A DNA stretch of 64,000 nucleotides from positions 248,001 to 312,000 of the forward strand of contig NZ_CANKWO010000001.1 of the NCBI RefSeq assembly GCF_947487515.1, given 5' to 3'. Below are positions 26,682 to 35,474 of this stretch, one piece after another. The position numbers were made by a program, and so were the translations under genes. Position 1 is the stretch's first letter. The number at the start of each line of letters is the position of its first letter. This DNA comes from an uncultured Litoreibacter sp. GTDB lineage: Bacteria; Pseudomonadota; Alphaproteobacteria; Rhodobacterales; Rhodobacteraceae. The notes under the pieces are model-generated. The model saw nothing but the letters and a program-made list of their open reading frames with translations. It had not been told where the DNA came from and ran no database searches.

Positions 26682-29210
26682 ATGAAAACCGGACTCAACA
26701 AATACCGTATTTCCATATTGGCAGGCTTTGGCCTGTTAATCTTGGTGTTGGGCCTGATGGTCACCAATCTTATGGCCCAACTGCGCGATCTGTCGACCGC
26801 TGCGGGTGACAATACCCAGTGGAACATTTCTCAGCTGGATGCAGAGTTCGCCAACCTGAATGCAACCCTCTCCGACCGCATGGCTGGAATTGAGCTGTCG
26901 GATAACGAGGTGCGACTGCGGTTGGACATAGCTCTCAGCCGGTTGAACACCATCAACTCGGGTCGCGCAGGTCTTGTGTTTGGCGGCAACGAAGAAGCCC
27001 GCGCATTGATCGCCCCCGTTGATCTGTTCACCGCAGAGGCCATCGCCATCTCGGACCAACTCGGCCCGATCACGCAACAAGACCTGAAGATGCTGCACAC
27101 CAAGGTGCAAGAAATCCGCCCAACCGTTCGCAAGATCGCGTTGCTGGGGCTGACGTTGAGCGCAAAACAATCCGAGAGACAGCGCAATGTTTTCGCAAAT
27201 CAACTGGCCAGAACCGGTGGAATTGCCATTGCTCTTTTGGTTCTGATGGGGGCCTTGATGGTGTTGCTGGACAGGTTATTGCGGCGCGCAGCACTTCGAG
27301 ACGCCGAACTTCTGACGTCCACGAAACAACTTGCCTCAACGGTTTCTGCGTCACTGGACGCGATTGTCACGGCCAATGACCAAGGTGTCATTATTGGCTT
27401 CAACGCCTCTGCGGAAAACGTATTTGGGTGGTCGAGCGATGAAATCATTGGTCAAACAATGGAAAGCACCTTCATCCCGCACCATCTTCGAGACGCCCAT
27501 ATCACCGGCATGAAGCGCTATCTGAAGACCGGCACCCCGCAGGTCGTTGACGGGGGGCGTGTCGAGCTGTCAGCCCTGCGCAAAAGTGGTGAAGAATTTC
27601 CCGTAGAGTTGAACATTACATCCACCGAAGACGATGATGGACCCAAGTTCATTGCCTACATTCGCGACATCAGTGATCGCAAAATCATAGAGCAGAAACT
27701 CATCGACGCCCGCGACAGGGCCGAACGCACAGATAAGGCCAAGTCGCAATTCCTGACCGTGATGAGCCACGAAATGCGCACCCCCCTCAACGGAATATTG
27801 GGTGTGCTGGATTTGATGAAAACCACATCCCTGTCACCCGAACAGGAGCGCTATATTCAGATCGCCACCGCATCGAGCGAAATTCTCTTGGAACAAACCA
27901 ATGAGGCCCTCGACATAACGCGCATTGAAACCGGCACGTTGCAACTTACCTCCCAAAACTTCGATCTTCCGCAGGTCATGGAAACGCTCGTTGACGTGCT
28001 GGAACCCTTGGCGCGCGAAAAACAGTTGAGCCTGACCCTGAATATTGAAAACACGATGCGACTGGGGTTCTTCGGGGATAGTAGCCGCCTTCGTCAAATA
28101 TTGACCAACCTCATCGGCAACGCGATAAAATTCACTGACAGCGGCCATATCCGCCTTGACGTAAGCGGCATTCACGGGCCGCTCATGTCATCGGTAAAAT
28201 TTGCTGTCTCTGATACGGGCGCGGGAATTGCCCCAGAGCACCAAGAACAAGTGTTTGAGGATTTTGTGGCCCTTGCCCATGGCGAGGGGCGTCAAACGCG
28301 CGGTGACGGGCTTGGGCTGTCAATCTCTCGGAAAATCGCGCGTCAGATGGGGGGCGATCTCAATCTAGTCAGCGACCTTGGCGTCGGCTCCACCTTCACG
28401 TTGACTGCCCCGCTGCAACGGCAGGAGGCGCATCTGCAAAATAGCAGCACACCGCATTCTCCTGACCCTCTGATCGCCAAAAGTTGCAATGTGCTGATTG
28501 TCGAAGACAATACGATCAACCGCAAAGTGCTTGGGGACATGTTGGGTGGCATGGGGCATTCGGTCAAGCAGGCTGTCGATGGGATCGAAGGCCTGAAGCA
28601 GGCCGAAGGCGAAAAATTCGACATCATCTTTATGGATATCAGCATGCCTGAAATGGACGGGATCGAAGCGACCCGCAGGCTTCGCGCGGGTGGCGGGCCG
28701 AATGCACAGGCGCGCATCATCGGACTTACTGCCCATGGGCAGGAAGAATTTCGAGACGCGGCAGAGCAAGCAGGAATGAACAGTTTTCACACCAAGCCAA
28801 TCCGCTTGGGCATGTTGCACGATATCATGGCCGAGGCCACACCCCCCGCCTCCTCCTTGAGCCCACAAACAGCGGCACCATCAGATGCCTTGCGCGAATT
28901 AGGCGACGCTTTGGGCTACGATAAGGTCAATGACATCGGGACCCGCTTCTTTGACGAACTTGACGTGTTTTGCGACCAAGAACCCCAAAGGGATGGCGAG
29001 GACGGCTCTTTGGCCGCTGCATCGCACAAAATGAAGGGCGCCGCGGCCCTGCTGGGCCTGCGTGAACTTGAAGCCCCATTGGCCGAGTTGGAGCAGGCCG
29101 CGCAGCATGAAGAGGCCCCAATGCTCACCGCGCGCATAGAAGCGCTTCAGGAATTGGCGAAAGCGGCGCGCGCCGGATTTGCCGAAAGGCTGGCAAGATC
29201 TATCCCCTAG
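26682..29210 (+). CDS. Hybrid sensor histidine kinase with PAS, receiver and Hpt domains
   Basis: An 842-residue inner-membrane kinase. A membrane helix at about residues 8-29, a periplasmic helical region of about 150 residues and a second helix near 180-200 come first. A PAS domain follows (SLDAIVTANDQGVIIGFNASAENVFGW). HisKA has FLTVMSHEMRTPLNGILG, and HATPase has NLIGNAIKFTDSG and GDGLGLSISRKIA. The receiver has VLIVEDNTINRKVL and FMDISMPEMDG, and the C-terminal Hpt has ASHKMKGAAALLGL. This is a complete His-Asp-His relay whose output is probably the divergent NarL-type regulator. The ATG at 26682 has GGAGG 6 nt upstream. Confidence 0.92.
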   Translation: MKTGLNKYRISILAGFGLLILVLGLMVTNLMAQLRDLSTAAGDNTQWNISQLDAEFANLNATLSDRMAGIELSDNEVRLRLDIALSRLNTINSGRAGLVFGGNEEARALIAPVDLFTAEAIAISDQLGPITQQDLKMLHTKVQEIRPTVRKIALLGLTLSAKQSERQRNVFANQLARTGGIAIALLVLMGALMVLLDRLLRRAALRDAELLTSTKQLASTVSASLDAIVTANDQGVIIGFNASAENVFGWSSDEIIGQTMESTFIPHHLRDAHITGMKRYLKTGTPQVVDGGRVELSALRKSGEEFPVELNITSTEDDDGPKFIAYIRDISDRKIIEQKLIDARDRAERTDKAKSQFLTVMSHEMRTPLNGILGVLDLMKTTSLSPEQERYIQIATASSEILLEQTNEALDITRIETGTLQLTSQNFDLPQVMETLVDVLEPLAREKQLSLTLNIENTMRLGFFGDSSRLRQILTNLIGNAIKFTDSGHIRLDVSGIHGPLMSSVKFAVSDTGAGIAPEHQEQVFEDFVALAHGEGRQTRGDGLGLSISRKIARQMGGDLNLVSDLGVGSTFTLTAPLQRQEAHLQNSSTPHSPDPLIAKSCNVLIVEDNTINRKVLGDMLGGMGHSVKQAVDGIEGLKQAEGEKFDIIFMDISMPEMDGIEATRRLRAGGGPNAQARIIGLTAHGQEEFRDAAEQAGMNSFHTKPIRLGMLHDIMAEATPPASSLSPQTAAPSDALRELGDALGYDKVNDIGTRFFDELDVFCDQEPQRDGEDGSLAAASHKMKGAAALLGLRELEAPLAELEQAAQHEEAPMLTARIEALQELAKAARAGFAERLARSIP

Positions 29211-29275
29211 CGCTCCATTGGGTGAGCGACCTACTCCGAAGTCTAGATCATCCCCTCCAATTCCCTAGAAACTAT

Positions 29276-29310
29276 CCCCCCGCGCGGCGGTTTTGCCAGC
29301 CGTCGGGGGG
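29276..29310 (+). terminator. Strong GC-rich hairpin after the hybrid kinase gene
   Basis: Arms CCCCCCG...CGGC and GCCG.CGGGGGG enclose a T-rich loop, with a small internal bulge, 66 nt after the kinase stop and before the sqdB-like gene. A transcription stop separating the signalling genes from the sugar cluster is likely. Confidence 0.55.
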
Positions 29311-29373
29311 TAAATCTTAGTTCATCAGCAACATGGGTCGCCTGGAGGTGCCCAGCAGAAAGGAACTAGGACA

Positions 29374-30594
29374 ATGACAAACGCTCAAGAAATCATCGTA
29401 GTCGGTGGCGACGGATTCTGCGGCTGGCCCACGGCACTTCACCTCTCGAAGCTGGGGCACAACGTCACTATCGTGGACAACATGTCCCGTCGGGAGATCG
29501 ACAAGATAATGGGCGCAGACAGCCTGACGCCTATCGCGTCGATGAAGGACCGCTTGATTGCTTGGAAAGATCAAACCGGCCGCACAATCAAGTTTGAGAA
29601 GATCGATGTCGCGCATGAGTTTGAGCGTGTGCTCGCCTTGCTGAGTTCGGTAAACCCCGACACAATCATCCACTTCGGCGAGCAACGCGCAGCCCCCTAC
29701 TCCATGCGCGGCGTCACCGAAAAACGCTATACCGTCGACAACAACATCTCCGCCACGCACAACCTGCTGGCCGCGTCAGTCGAGCTGGGCCTAGACCCGC
29801 ATTTCATCCACCTCGGCACGATGGGCGTCTACGGCTATGACGACGACGGCATCGAGATCCCCGAAGGATATCTGCCCGTCTACATTCCAGGAGACAACAA
29901 CAAGATCTACCAACGTGACATCTTATATCCAACCAATCCAGGCAGCGTCTATCACATGACCAAATCAATGGATCAGCTGCTGTTCCAATTCTACGCCAAA
30001 AACGATTCCCTCCGCATCACGGACCTTCATCAAGGCATCGTCTGGGGCACCCAGACAGATGAAACCAAGCTTGATGAGCGCCTTATCAACCGTTTCGACT
30101 ATGACGGTGACTACGGCACGGTGCTCAATAGGTTCTTGATGCAAGCCGTGGTCGGCCACCCTCTGACAGTGCATGGCACTGGTGGTCAGACCCGTGCCTT
30201 TATCCATATCCAAGACACGGTAAAATGCCTTGCCTTGGCCGTGGGAAACCCGCCTGCCCGCGATGGCAAAGTGGCGATCCTGAACCAGATGACGGAAACC
30301 CACACTGTGCGCTCCTTGGCTGAACTCGTGGCCAAAACCTCTGGGGCGCAGATTGCCAATGTGGACAACCCACGCAACGAAGCCGCGGAAAACGACCTGC
30401 GCGTGTCAAACAAAACCTTCTTCTCGCTTGGGCTAAAGCCTGTCACATTGGCAGAGGGGCTAATGAATGAAACGCAAGAGATCGCGGCCAAATACGCCCG
30501 TCGCTGCATCCACAAAATGATCCCTTGCGTGTCCACTTGGACGGACAATCAACGCCCGGGTGTTGTTCATCGCGACGACAAGCAAGTCGCTTAA
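29374..30594 (+). CDS. sqdB: UDP-sulfoquinovose synthase-like NAD-dependent epimerase/dehydratase
   Basis: A 406-residue extended short-chain dehydrogenase. It matches SqdB/SQD1 in the unusual Rossmann motif GGDGFCGWPTALHLSKLGH, the IIHFGEQRAAPYSMR segment, the HLGTMGVYGYDD loop with the catalytic Thr, the Tyr-x3-Lys motif in PGSVYHMTKSMDQ, and the ITDLHQGIVWGTQTDET segment. SqdB makes UDP-sulfoquinovose from UDP-glucose and sulfite. Its length agrees with the family. In photosynthetic relatives it serves sulfolipid synthesis with SqdD; here no SqdA, C or D is present. The following genes are polysaccharide-synthase-like, so the product may instead enter a glycan. Confidence 0.85.
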   Translation: MTNAQEIIVVGGDGFCGWPTALHLSKLGHNVTIVDNMSRREIDKIMGADSLTPIASMKDRLIAWKDQTGRTIKFEKIDVAHEFERVLALLSSVNPDTIIHFGEQRAAPYSMRGVTEKRYTVDNNISATHNLLAASVELGLDPHFIHLGTMGVYGYDDDGIEIPEGYLPVYIPGDNNKIYQRDILYPTNPGSVYHMTKSMDQLLFQFYAKNDSLRITDLHQGIVWGTQTDETKLDERLINRFDYDGDYGTVLNRFLMQAVVGHPLTVHGTGGQTRAFIHIQDTVKCLALAVGNPPARDGKVAILNQMTETHTVRSLAELVAKTSGAQIANVDNPRNEAAENDLRVSNKTFFSLGLKPVTLAEGLMNETQEIAAKYARRCIHKMIPCVSTWTDNQRPGVVHRDDKQVA

Positions 30595-30683
30595 TCACGT
30601 ATCGTGGCAATAGCGCCGGATCCGCTTGGAGGTGGACCCGGCGCAAATTGCCCTGAGACACTCTTAATATATCGGTGAAAAAT

Positions 30684-32240
30684 ATGCGCATGATTGGCAT
30701 TGGGCTGATGGGATTTCTTCTTGCAGGCGTGGCCCTCCTGTTGTCGACAATGAATATCTTGGAAAAGGGGCAACGCTATGTCACTGAACTGACAAAAGGC
30801 CCGCAGCTGGTTTTCGAAGACCGCCGCGCCGCGCCTGCAAAGGACGCCGATCGGGCCGTCATTTTGCGCAGCACCCCCAGCCATCCGGTTATTCTTTCCG
30901 GTTTGCCCGCCTATCAGGGGGTCGCATTCAACATGCCAATGGATGCGCGCCCTACGTCTGGATACCTCCAAATAGATGCAACATTGCAGGTCCTTGACGG
31001 CGTTGAAGGGGTGCTTCGCATCTCCATCGACAACGCCCGCAGAGGCGAAATGTTGCTGCGTCCGGGCGAGGTTGGGCGATCCTTGCAGATTCCGCTTTCA
31101 CCGACGGATTTTGTAAGGGACCAGCTGGTTGTTTCTTTCTCATTGCAAGGTGAGGGCCCAAAGTCCCACTGCAGCAAGGACGAAGGTTTTGAAGCCGTCG
31201 TTGAGATTGAAACAACCAGTGCCGTCTATCTCACGCTAAGCCAGCCGCTGGGAGCTGCGCATGACCGCGTCATCGCCTGGGGGAATATGGCGCGGGTGGC
31301 GTGGCCTGATTGGCTCAAGGCTGATGAAAGGCTGCGCCGCTTGGTTTTGGCCACCCAATTCCAACAACGCGGCATTGAGACGGCAATGATTGATGATCAC
31401 TCCGCCGATGCCCTGACGACCACCGAGTTGCGTTCTGCACTGCCGGTCTTCACGAGCCATGGCGCCGCTCCGGAAATCGCCGCGTGGCCCCGATTTATCG
31501 CGCAAAACGGAGCAAACGCTGGAATGCGCAGGTTTCACCGAAAAACCATTTGGCGCGAGCGGTTCGCCCTGCGCGATGCCTCCGAGATGCGCTACCTTAA
31601 GACTTTCGAGCTTCACCTCGCACTTGGGGATGCGGGGCAAAGGATGCCTTGGGCGTTAACTGTGACGCTCAACAACCGCCTTGTGCACCAGCAAGTGACC
31701 GAAGCAGACCAACAGCTGCTTAGGGTCGAAATTGAACTGCCTTCGGAGCTGCAAGCCGCAGTAAATGTAATTGAGGTCACCGCAGCGTCCACACATGCAG
31801 GTAGCCAGCCCTGTGACGACAGACCCGAGCTCATCGCGGAAATGTTGCCGGACACCAAGCTGATCGCAGGTACGACAACCTACTCCGACACGATGACGAA
31901 ACTGCACGCCGCTTTAAGCAATATCGGCCCCCTTCGCATCGGGGCGCTGTCCAGTTTGACTGCTGCAGATGCTCAGATCGCCAGTACAATCATGGCGCGT
32001 TTGCTGCCTTTGGATGCCACCTTGAAGCCCGCCACCACCACGGCTGAGGTTGTGGTGTTTCCCCCGCAATCCGGCGCCTTTACCTTGCCGCATGCAGATC
32101 CTATCTGGCTTGTCAGTCTCGATACCGGAACGGAAGAACTGGTGGTGCGCGCCCTTGAAGGCGGATCACTGCTGCCCCGCAGTTCCATGGCCGTGCTGAT
32201 CATCCCCTCCGCTGTAGATATTCAGGAGTTGGCGATATGA
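30684..32240 (+). CDS. BcsB-like periplasmic glycan-export/synthase accessory protein
   Basis: A 518-residue protein with one N-terminal membrane helix (or uncleaved signal) and a large extracytoplasmic part. The beta-sandwich regions resemble BcsB: SGYLQIDATLQVLDGVEGVLRISI...GEMLLRPGE, then a second similar module with MPWALTVTLNNRLVHQQ and a Cys-containing segment (SQPCDDRPELIAEM). Unlike cellulose BcsB it is shorter and shows no C-terminal anchor. It overlaps the glycosyltransferase start by 4 nt. BcsB proteins guide the nascent glucan through the periplasm; the equivalent role here is inferred. The start may be GTG 30675 or ATG 30684; GGTGA favours the latter. Confidence 0.72.
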   Translation: MRMIGIGLMGFLLAGVALLLSTMNILEKGQRYVTELTKGPQLVFEDRRAAPAKDADRAVILRSTPSHPVILSGLPAYQGVAFNMPMDARPTSGYLQIDATLQVLDGVEGVLRISIDNARRGEMLLRPGEVGRSLQIPLSPTDFVRDQLVVSFSLQGEGPKSHCSKDEGFEAVVEIETTSAVYLTLSQPLGAAHDRVIAWGNMARVAWPDWLKADERLRRLVLATQFQQRGIETAMIDDHSADALTTTELRSALPVFTSHGAAPEIAAWPRFIAQNGANAGMRRFHRKTIWRERFALRDASEMRYLKTFELHLALGDAGQRMPWALTVTLNNRLVHQQVTEADQQLLRVEIELPSELQAAVNVIEVTAASTHAGSQPCDDRPELIAEMLPDTKLIAGTTTYSDTMTKLHAALSNIGPLRIGALSSLTAADAQIASTIMARLLPLDATLKPATTTAEVVVFPPQSGAFTLPHADPIWLVSLDTGTEELVVRALEGGSLLPRSSMAVLIIPSAVDIQELAI

Positions 32241-34072
32241 GCGAGGCTGACGACAAGCGCGAGCAGATCAACTACATCTCGGTCGATAGCGCGCCCAAAC
32301 GATTTGCAGGTCCCGTGTCCGAGTGGCAGGCCCCGCAAATGCTCCTGTTGTTCACGGCGTTGGCCACGGTGCAACTTTGGGCCGTAAACACCGATGTTGC
32401 CGAACAGATTTTTCCGAACCACGACTATGTCTTTTCCCCCCATGAAGGGCGGCATGCGATTGCCATTCGCATTTTCCTGACGTCCTTTTTCGTGTCCTTC
32501 GCCGCCTTTAGTCACGGCGGGTCCCGTGGTCGCATTTTATTCGGCTTGGACATGACCCTCACTTTCCTTGTGGGCTGTGCGGCCTTTGATCTGGCGAATG
32601 CCTTTGTTCATAGCGTGATGGGCGCTTCCTTTTCGCTTCATTTCAGCGCAATTGCGTCCGGTCTATTTGGCTTCGCGGTCTACTCGTTCAAGCTATTGGA
32701 GCGCGGCCTGATGCCCGCTCGCATTCGCATCGAACATGTGTCGGTTAGCCAAATGTGGGCCTTTGTTCGTTTGGGGATCACATTGACGGTTGCGGCGTTG
32801 GTTGCGCTTTGGGTTGGCGGAATGGAGCTACCCGCAGTCACCATTTTGCGGCAATGGACTTTGTTGGGTGGCATTGGCCCTGGGGTATTTTTGTTTTTGC
32901 CCGTTTTGTTCGCGCAACTCTACCTGCTGGCGATCTATGACGTGTTAACTGCGAAGACCCCGAAATTCGCCCCGCCGGTTTCCGTGATCGTGCCTGCACA
33001 TAATGAAAGCTACATCATCAAGGAGACGATCAACGCAATGGACCGTGCGGCCGTTCACTATGGCGGCGAGGTCAATATCCTGATCATGAACAACAATTCC
33101 ACCGATGACACAGAAGAGATCGCGCGCAAGGCGCTGGCCAACTGCCACGCGGCGAAAGGTCGTGTGATCAACGTCCCCAAACCCGGAAAATCCAACGCAT
33201 TGAACGCGGGGCTGGACGCTTGCGAAACCGAGTTTCTGGTGCGTGTCGACGCTGATACCCTAGTGGGCGAAGACAATTTCTCCCGCGCCATGCCCTATTT
33301 CACCAACCCGTTGGTGGGTGTCGTGGGCGGGGTGCCCGTGCCCCCGGGCGGCGCCCTGTTCGATCGCGCGCGCTTGCTGGAGGTTCTGGTAAAACACGGG
33401 TTCTATTCGGTTGCCATGGGCGCGGTGAATGGAGTGGTCGGCATCCCGGGGATGTTCGTGGTCTACCGTACCCATCACCCACGATATTTGGGCGGCTTCG
33501 TGGAAGGCATGAACGGGGAAGACACTGATATTTCCTTGCGGATTGGCGAGTTGGGGTTTCATTCTGTGGTCGACCCTAAGATCCGCTACATCTCTGAAGT
33601 GCCCTCGTCCTACAGTCATATGCGAGAACAGCGCATGCGGTGGTTCCGGTCCATCTACCATATCTCCTCTCGGTGCCGCGACCTGATTTATGGCCCCAAC
33701 AAAACTCTGCGCGGCAAGGTTATTTTGCCCTATATGCTCATCAATTCTGCGCGTCGGGCCATGCTGGTTCCTTTGATCATCTATGGCAGCTTGGAATGGG
33801 GGCTGCGCTTCAACCCCGACAGCCCGATTTTGTGGCAGTCCATTGTGGCCGTGACAACCGGAGCACCGGCGATAATGGCCGTTGTGGCCTCTTTGTTGAA
33901 CGGAGTTCCCAAGGGAATTCTCGCCCTGCCCGAGTATCTGATTTTTCGCGTGTTGCGGGCCTATTTCACCTTGGAGTCGATGCTTAGCATTTTGGTGGAT
34001 GTTGAGGGGGAAGACCTCGAACATGTCATCCGCATGGATATCGTCCCAGACAAACCAACGCGCGTAGCATGA
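32237..34072 (+). CDS. Polytopic family-2 glycosyltransferase (processive synthase type)
   Basis: A 611-residue membrane protein with about six N-terminal membrane segments (within residues 30-240), a cytoplasmic GT-A domain (about 245-480) and two or more C-terminal segments. The GT2 motifs are all present: VSVIVPAHNES, VRVDADTLV (DxD), MNGEDTDISL (catalytic-base region) and EQRMRWFRS (the Q/RxxRW signature of processive synthases such as cellulose, hyaluronan and chitin synthases). No PilZ domain follows, so direct c-di-GMP control as in BcsA is not indicated. It is coupled to the BcsB-like gene and downstream of the sqdB-like gene. The sugar polymerised is unknown. Confidence 0.88.
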   Translation: MSEADDKREQINYISVDSAPKRFAGPVSEWQAPQMLLLFTALATVQLWAVNTDVAEQIFPNHDYVFSPHEGRHAIAIRIFLTSFFVSFAAFSHGGSRGRILFGLDMTLTFLVGCAAFDLANAFVHSVMGASFSLHFSAIASGLFGFAVYSFKLLERGLMPARIRIEHVSVSQMWAFVRLGITLTVAALVALWVGGMELPAVTILRQWTLLGGIGPGVFLFLPVLFAQLYLLAIYDVLTAKTPKFAPPVSVIVPAHNESYIIKETINAMDRAAVHYGGEVNILIMNNNSTDDTEEIARKALANCHAAKGRVINVPKPGKSNALNAGLDACETEFLVRVDADTLVGEDNFSRAMPYFTNPLVGVVGGVPVPPGGALFDRARLLEVLVKHGFYSVAMGAVNGVVGIPGMFVVYRTHHPRYLGGFVEGMNGEDTDISLRIGELGFHSVVDPKIRYISEVPSSYSHMREQRMRWFRSIYHISSRCRDLIYGPNKTLRGKVILPYMLINSARRAMLVPLIIYGSLEWGLRFNPDSPILWQSIVAVTTGAPAIMAVVASLLNGVPKGILALPEYLIFRVLRAYFTLESMLSILVDVEGEDLEHVIRMDIVPDKPTRVA

Positions 34073-34222
34073 CCCGCTGTTTTGGCACCCTATACGTTCG
34101 GGGGCTCACCTCTTCGAACTTTCCACCCCCTACCCCTGCGCGCCCCGCAAGAGGCGCAAAAACCGTCGTAGGATTGGCAAACCAACAGATACAGCACCCC
34201 CCAAACTGAAAGCGAATGCGTG

Positions 34223-35044
34223 ATGACAAGACACATATACGGAACTCCACAAGACAATGTCATAACCGCGGGGAACGGCAAGGATCACATCTTGGGCAAA
34301 GCAGGCGACGATCTGATTTTTGGCGGTGCGGGGAACGATGTTCTGGGCGGCGCTGCGGGAAATGACATTCTTTACGGGGGCTCCGGAGCTGATGTTCTTT
34401 ACGGACGCTCCGATGACGATGAGCTGCACGGCGGCACTGGAAACGACCAATTGGTCGGCGGCGCGGGTTCGGACCTGATATTCGGCGATGAAGGGGCGGA
34501 CAGCCTGACAGGTGGCAATGGCCATGATGTTCTGCATGGCGGGTCCGGAAACGATCTCCTTGTTGGAAATTCTGGCGAAGACCTGTTGGCGGGCGGCCAC
34601 GGCATGGATGTCCTTATGGGGGGCAGCGGTGCCGATCGGCTTGAAGGAGATACCGGTGCCGATACGCTAAACGGAGGCGCCGGAGCAGATGTTTTGCTTG
34701 GGGGCGCCGGAGCAGACAGCCTTCATGGCGGATCAGGCATTAATCACCTGTCCGGCGGCACCGGCGCAGATGTCTTTGTGTTCAACGCGGATGTCACCTA
34801 TTTTTCAGACACCATCACCGATTTTCAAGCCTATGGTTCTGGGCAGGACCAGTTGGATATGTCGAGCTTCAACCTTTTGCACGCCAACCCAGATGTGGGG
34901 GCATGGGCGCAAAGGTCCATCGCTCAAACCGATGATGGGAACCTACGCATCACGCTCTCTGCATCCCAATCGATCATCATTGAAGATCATGCAGATATAG
35001 GGTCACAGCTGCTTGGCGAAGTCCTTGACGCCATTGCCTTTTAA
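34223..35044 (+). CDS. RTX calcium-binding repeat protein
   Basis: A 273-residue protein. Residues about 8-185 consist almost entirely of some twenty nonapeptide repeats of the GGxGxDxLx type (for example GGAGNDVLG, GGSGADVLY, GGTGNDQLV), which bind calcium and fold as a parallel beta-roll. There is no N-terminal signal. The C-terminal about 85 residues are non-repetitive, include a DTITDFQAYGSGQDQLDMSSF segment typical of the last RTX block, and end in a short hydrophobic tail, consistent with type I secretion. No type I secretion genes are in the window. It lies 150 nt after the glycosyltransferase. A surface or matrix role is inferred. Confidence 0.88.
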   Translation: MTRHIYGTPQDNVITAGNGKDHILGKAGDDLIFGGAGNDVLGGAAGNDILYGGSGADVLYGRSDDDELHGGTGNDQLVGGAGSDLIFGDEGADSLTGGNGHDVLHGGSGNDLLVGNSGEDLLAGGHGMDVLMGGSGADRLEGDTGADTLNGGAGADVLLGGAGADSLHGGSGINHLSGGTGADVFVFNADVTYFSDTITDFQAYGSGQDQLDMSSFNLLHANPDVGAWAQRSIAQTDDGNLRITLSASQSIIIEDHADIGSQLLGEVLDAIAF

Positions 35045-35398
35045 AAGACCCAGAAGGTTTGCTAGCGATTTCATTGCACCCTCAGCCCTGCTGAGAACAT
35101 CATGATCTCTGCTAAATGCTGTGGATTTACTGATTTGGTTGCGGGAGGGTGAAACCGCCGAAACCTACCTGTTCTTAAATGCGCGGTATGATCTTAGTAG
35201 AATGGCGGGGAGCAGTCATTCGCTTCATGTGCGTGGGCTCTAGAGTAATCTGGTAAGAGCAGCCGTTCGATGAGAAGTTAAATCCACAAATGTTGCAAAT
35301 GATCTAATGTCTCCACTGAGCCCTGAGTGACTAATGCTGCAGAACGCGCGAACGTCGGCTTCTGAAAAGAAATGCTCAGAACTTCAAAAAACCTTTGA

Positions 35399-35418
35399 CC
35401 CTGACGTTAGTGTCAGGG
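35399..35418 (+). promoter_or_regulatory. MerR-type operator/promoter of the SDR gene
   Basis: Dyad CCCTGAC-N6-GTCAGGG lies between a TTGACC -35 element (35395-35400) and a weak TCTAGG -10 element at 35420, a spacing of 19 bp. The long spacer with a central dyad is the hallmark of MerR-family-activated promoters, and a MerR gene lies directly downstream of the SDR gene. The rest of the 430-bp gap 35045-35474 shows no gene; a weak 6-bp hairpin at 35091-35105 may end the RTX transcript. Confidence 0.7.
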
Positions 35419-35474
35419 CTCTAGGCAAGCCTCTTATCGACCCCAAAAGATTCGCAGATAGGAGACTGAGCGAG

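Noticed and set aside
30675-34072. Cellulose synthase (bcsA/bcsB) call
   Set aside because: The GT2 lacks PilZ, the BcsB-like protein lacks the C-terminal anchor, no bcsC or bcsZ follows, and an SqdB-like gene precedes them, so cellulose is not supported.
34240-34780. DNA repeat array in the RTX gene considered as CRISPR or tandem repeat
   Set aside because: The periodicity is 27 nt in frame and encodes the calcium-binding nonapeptides; there are no spacers.
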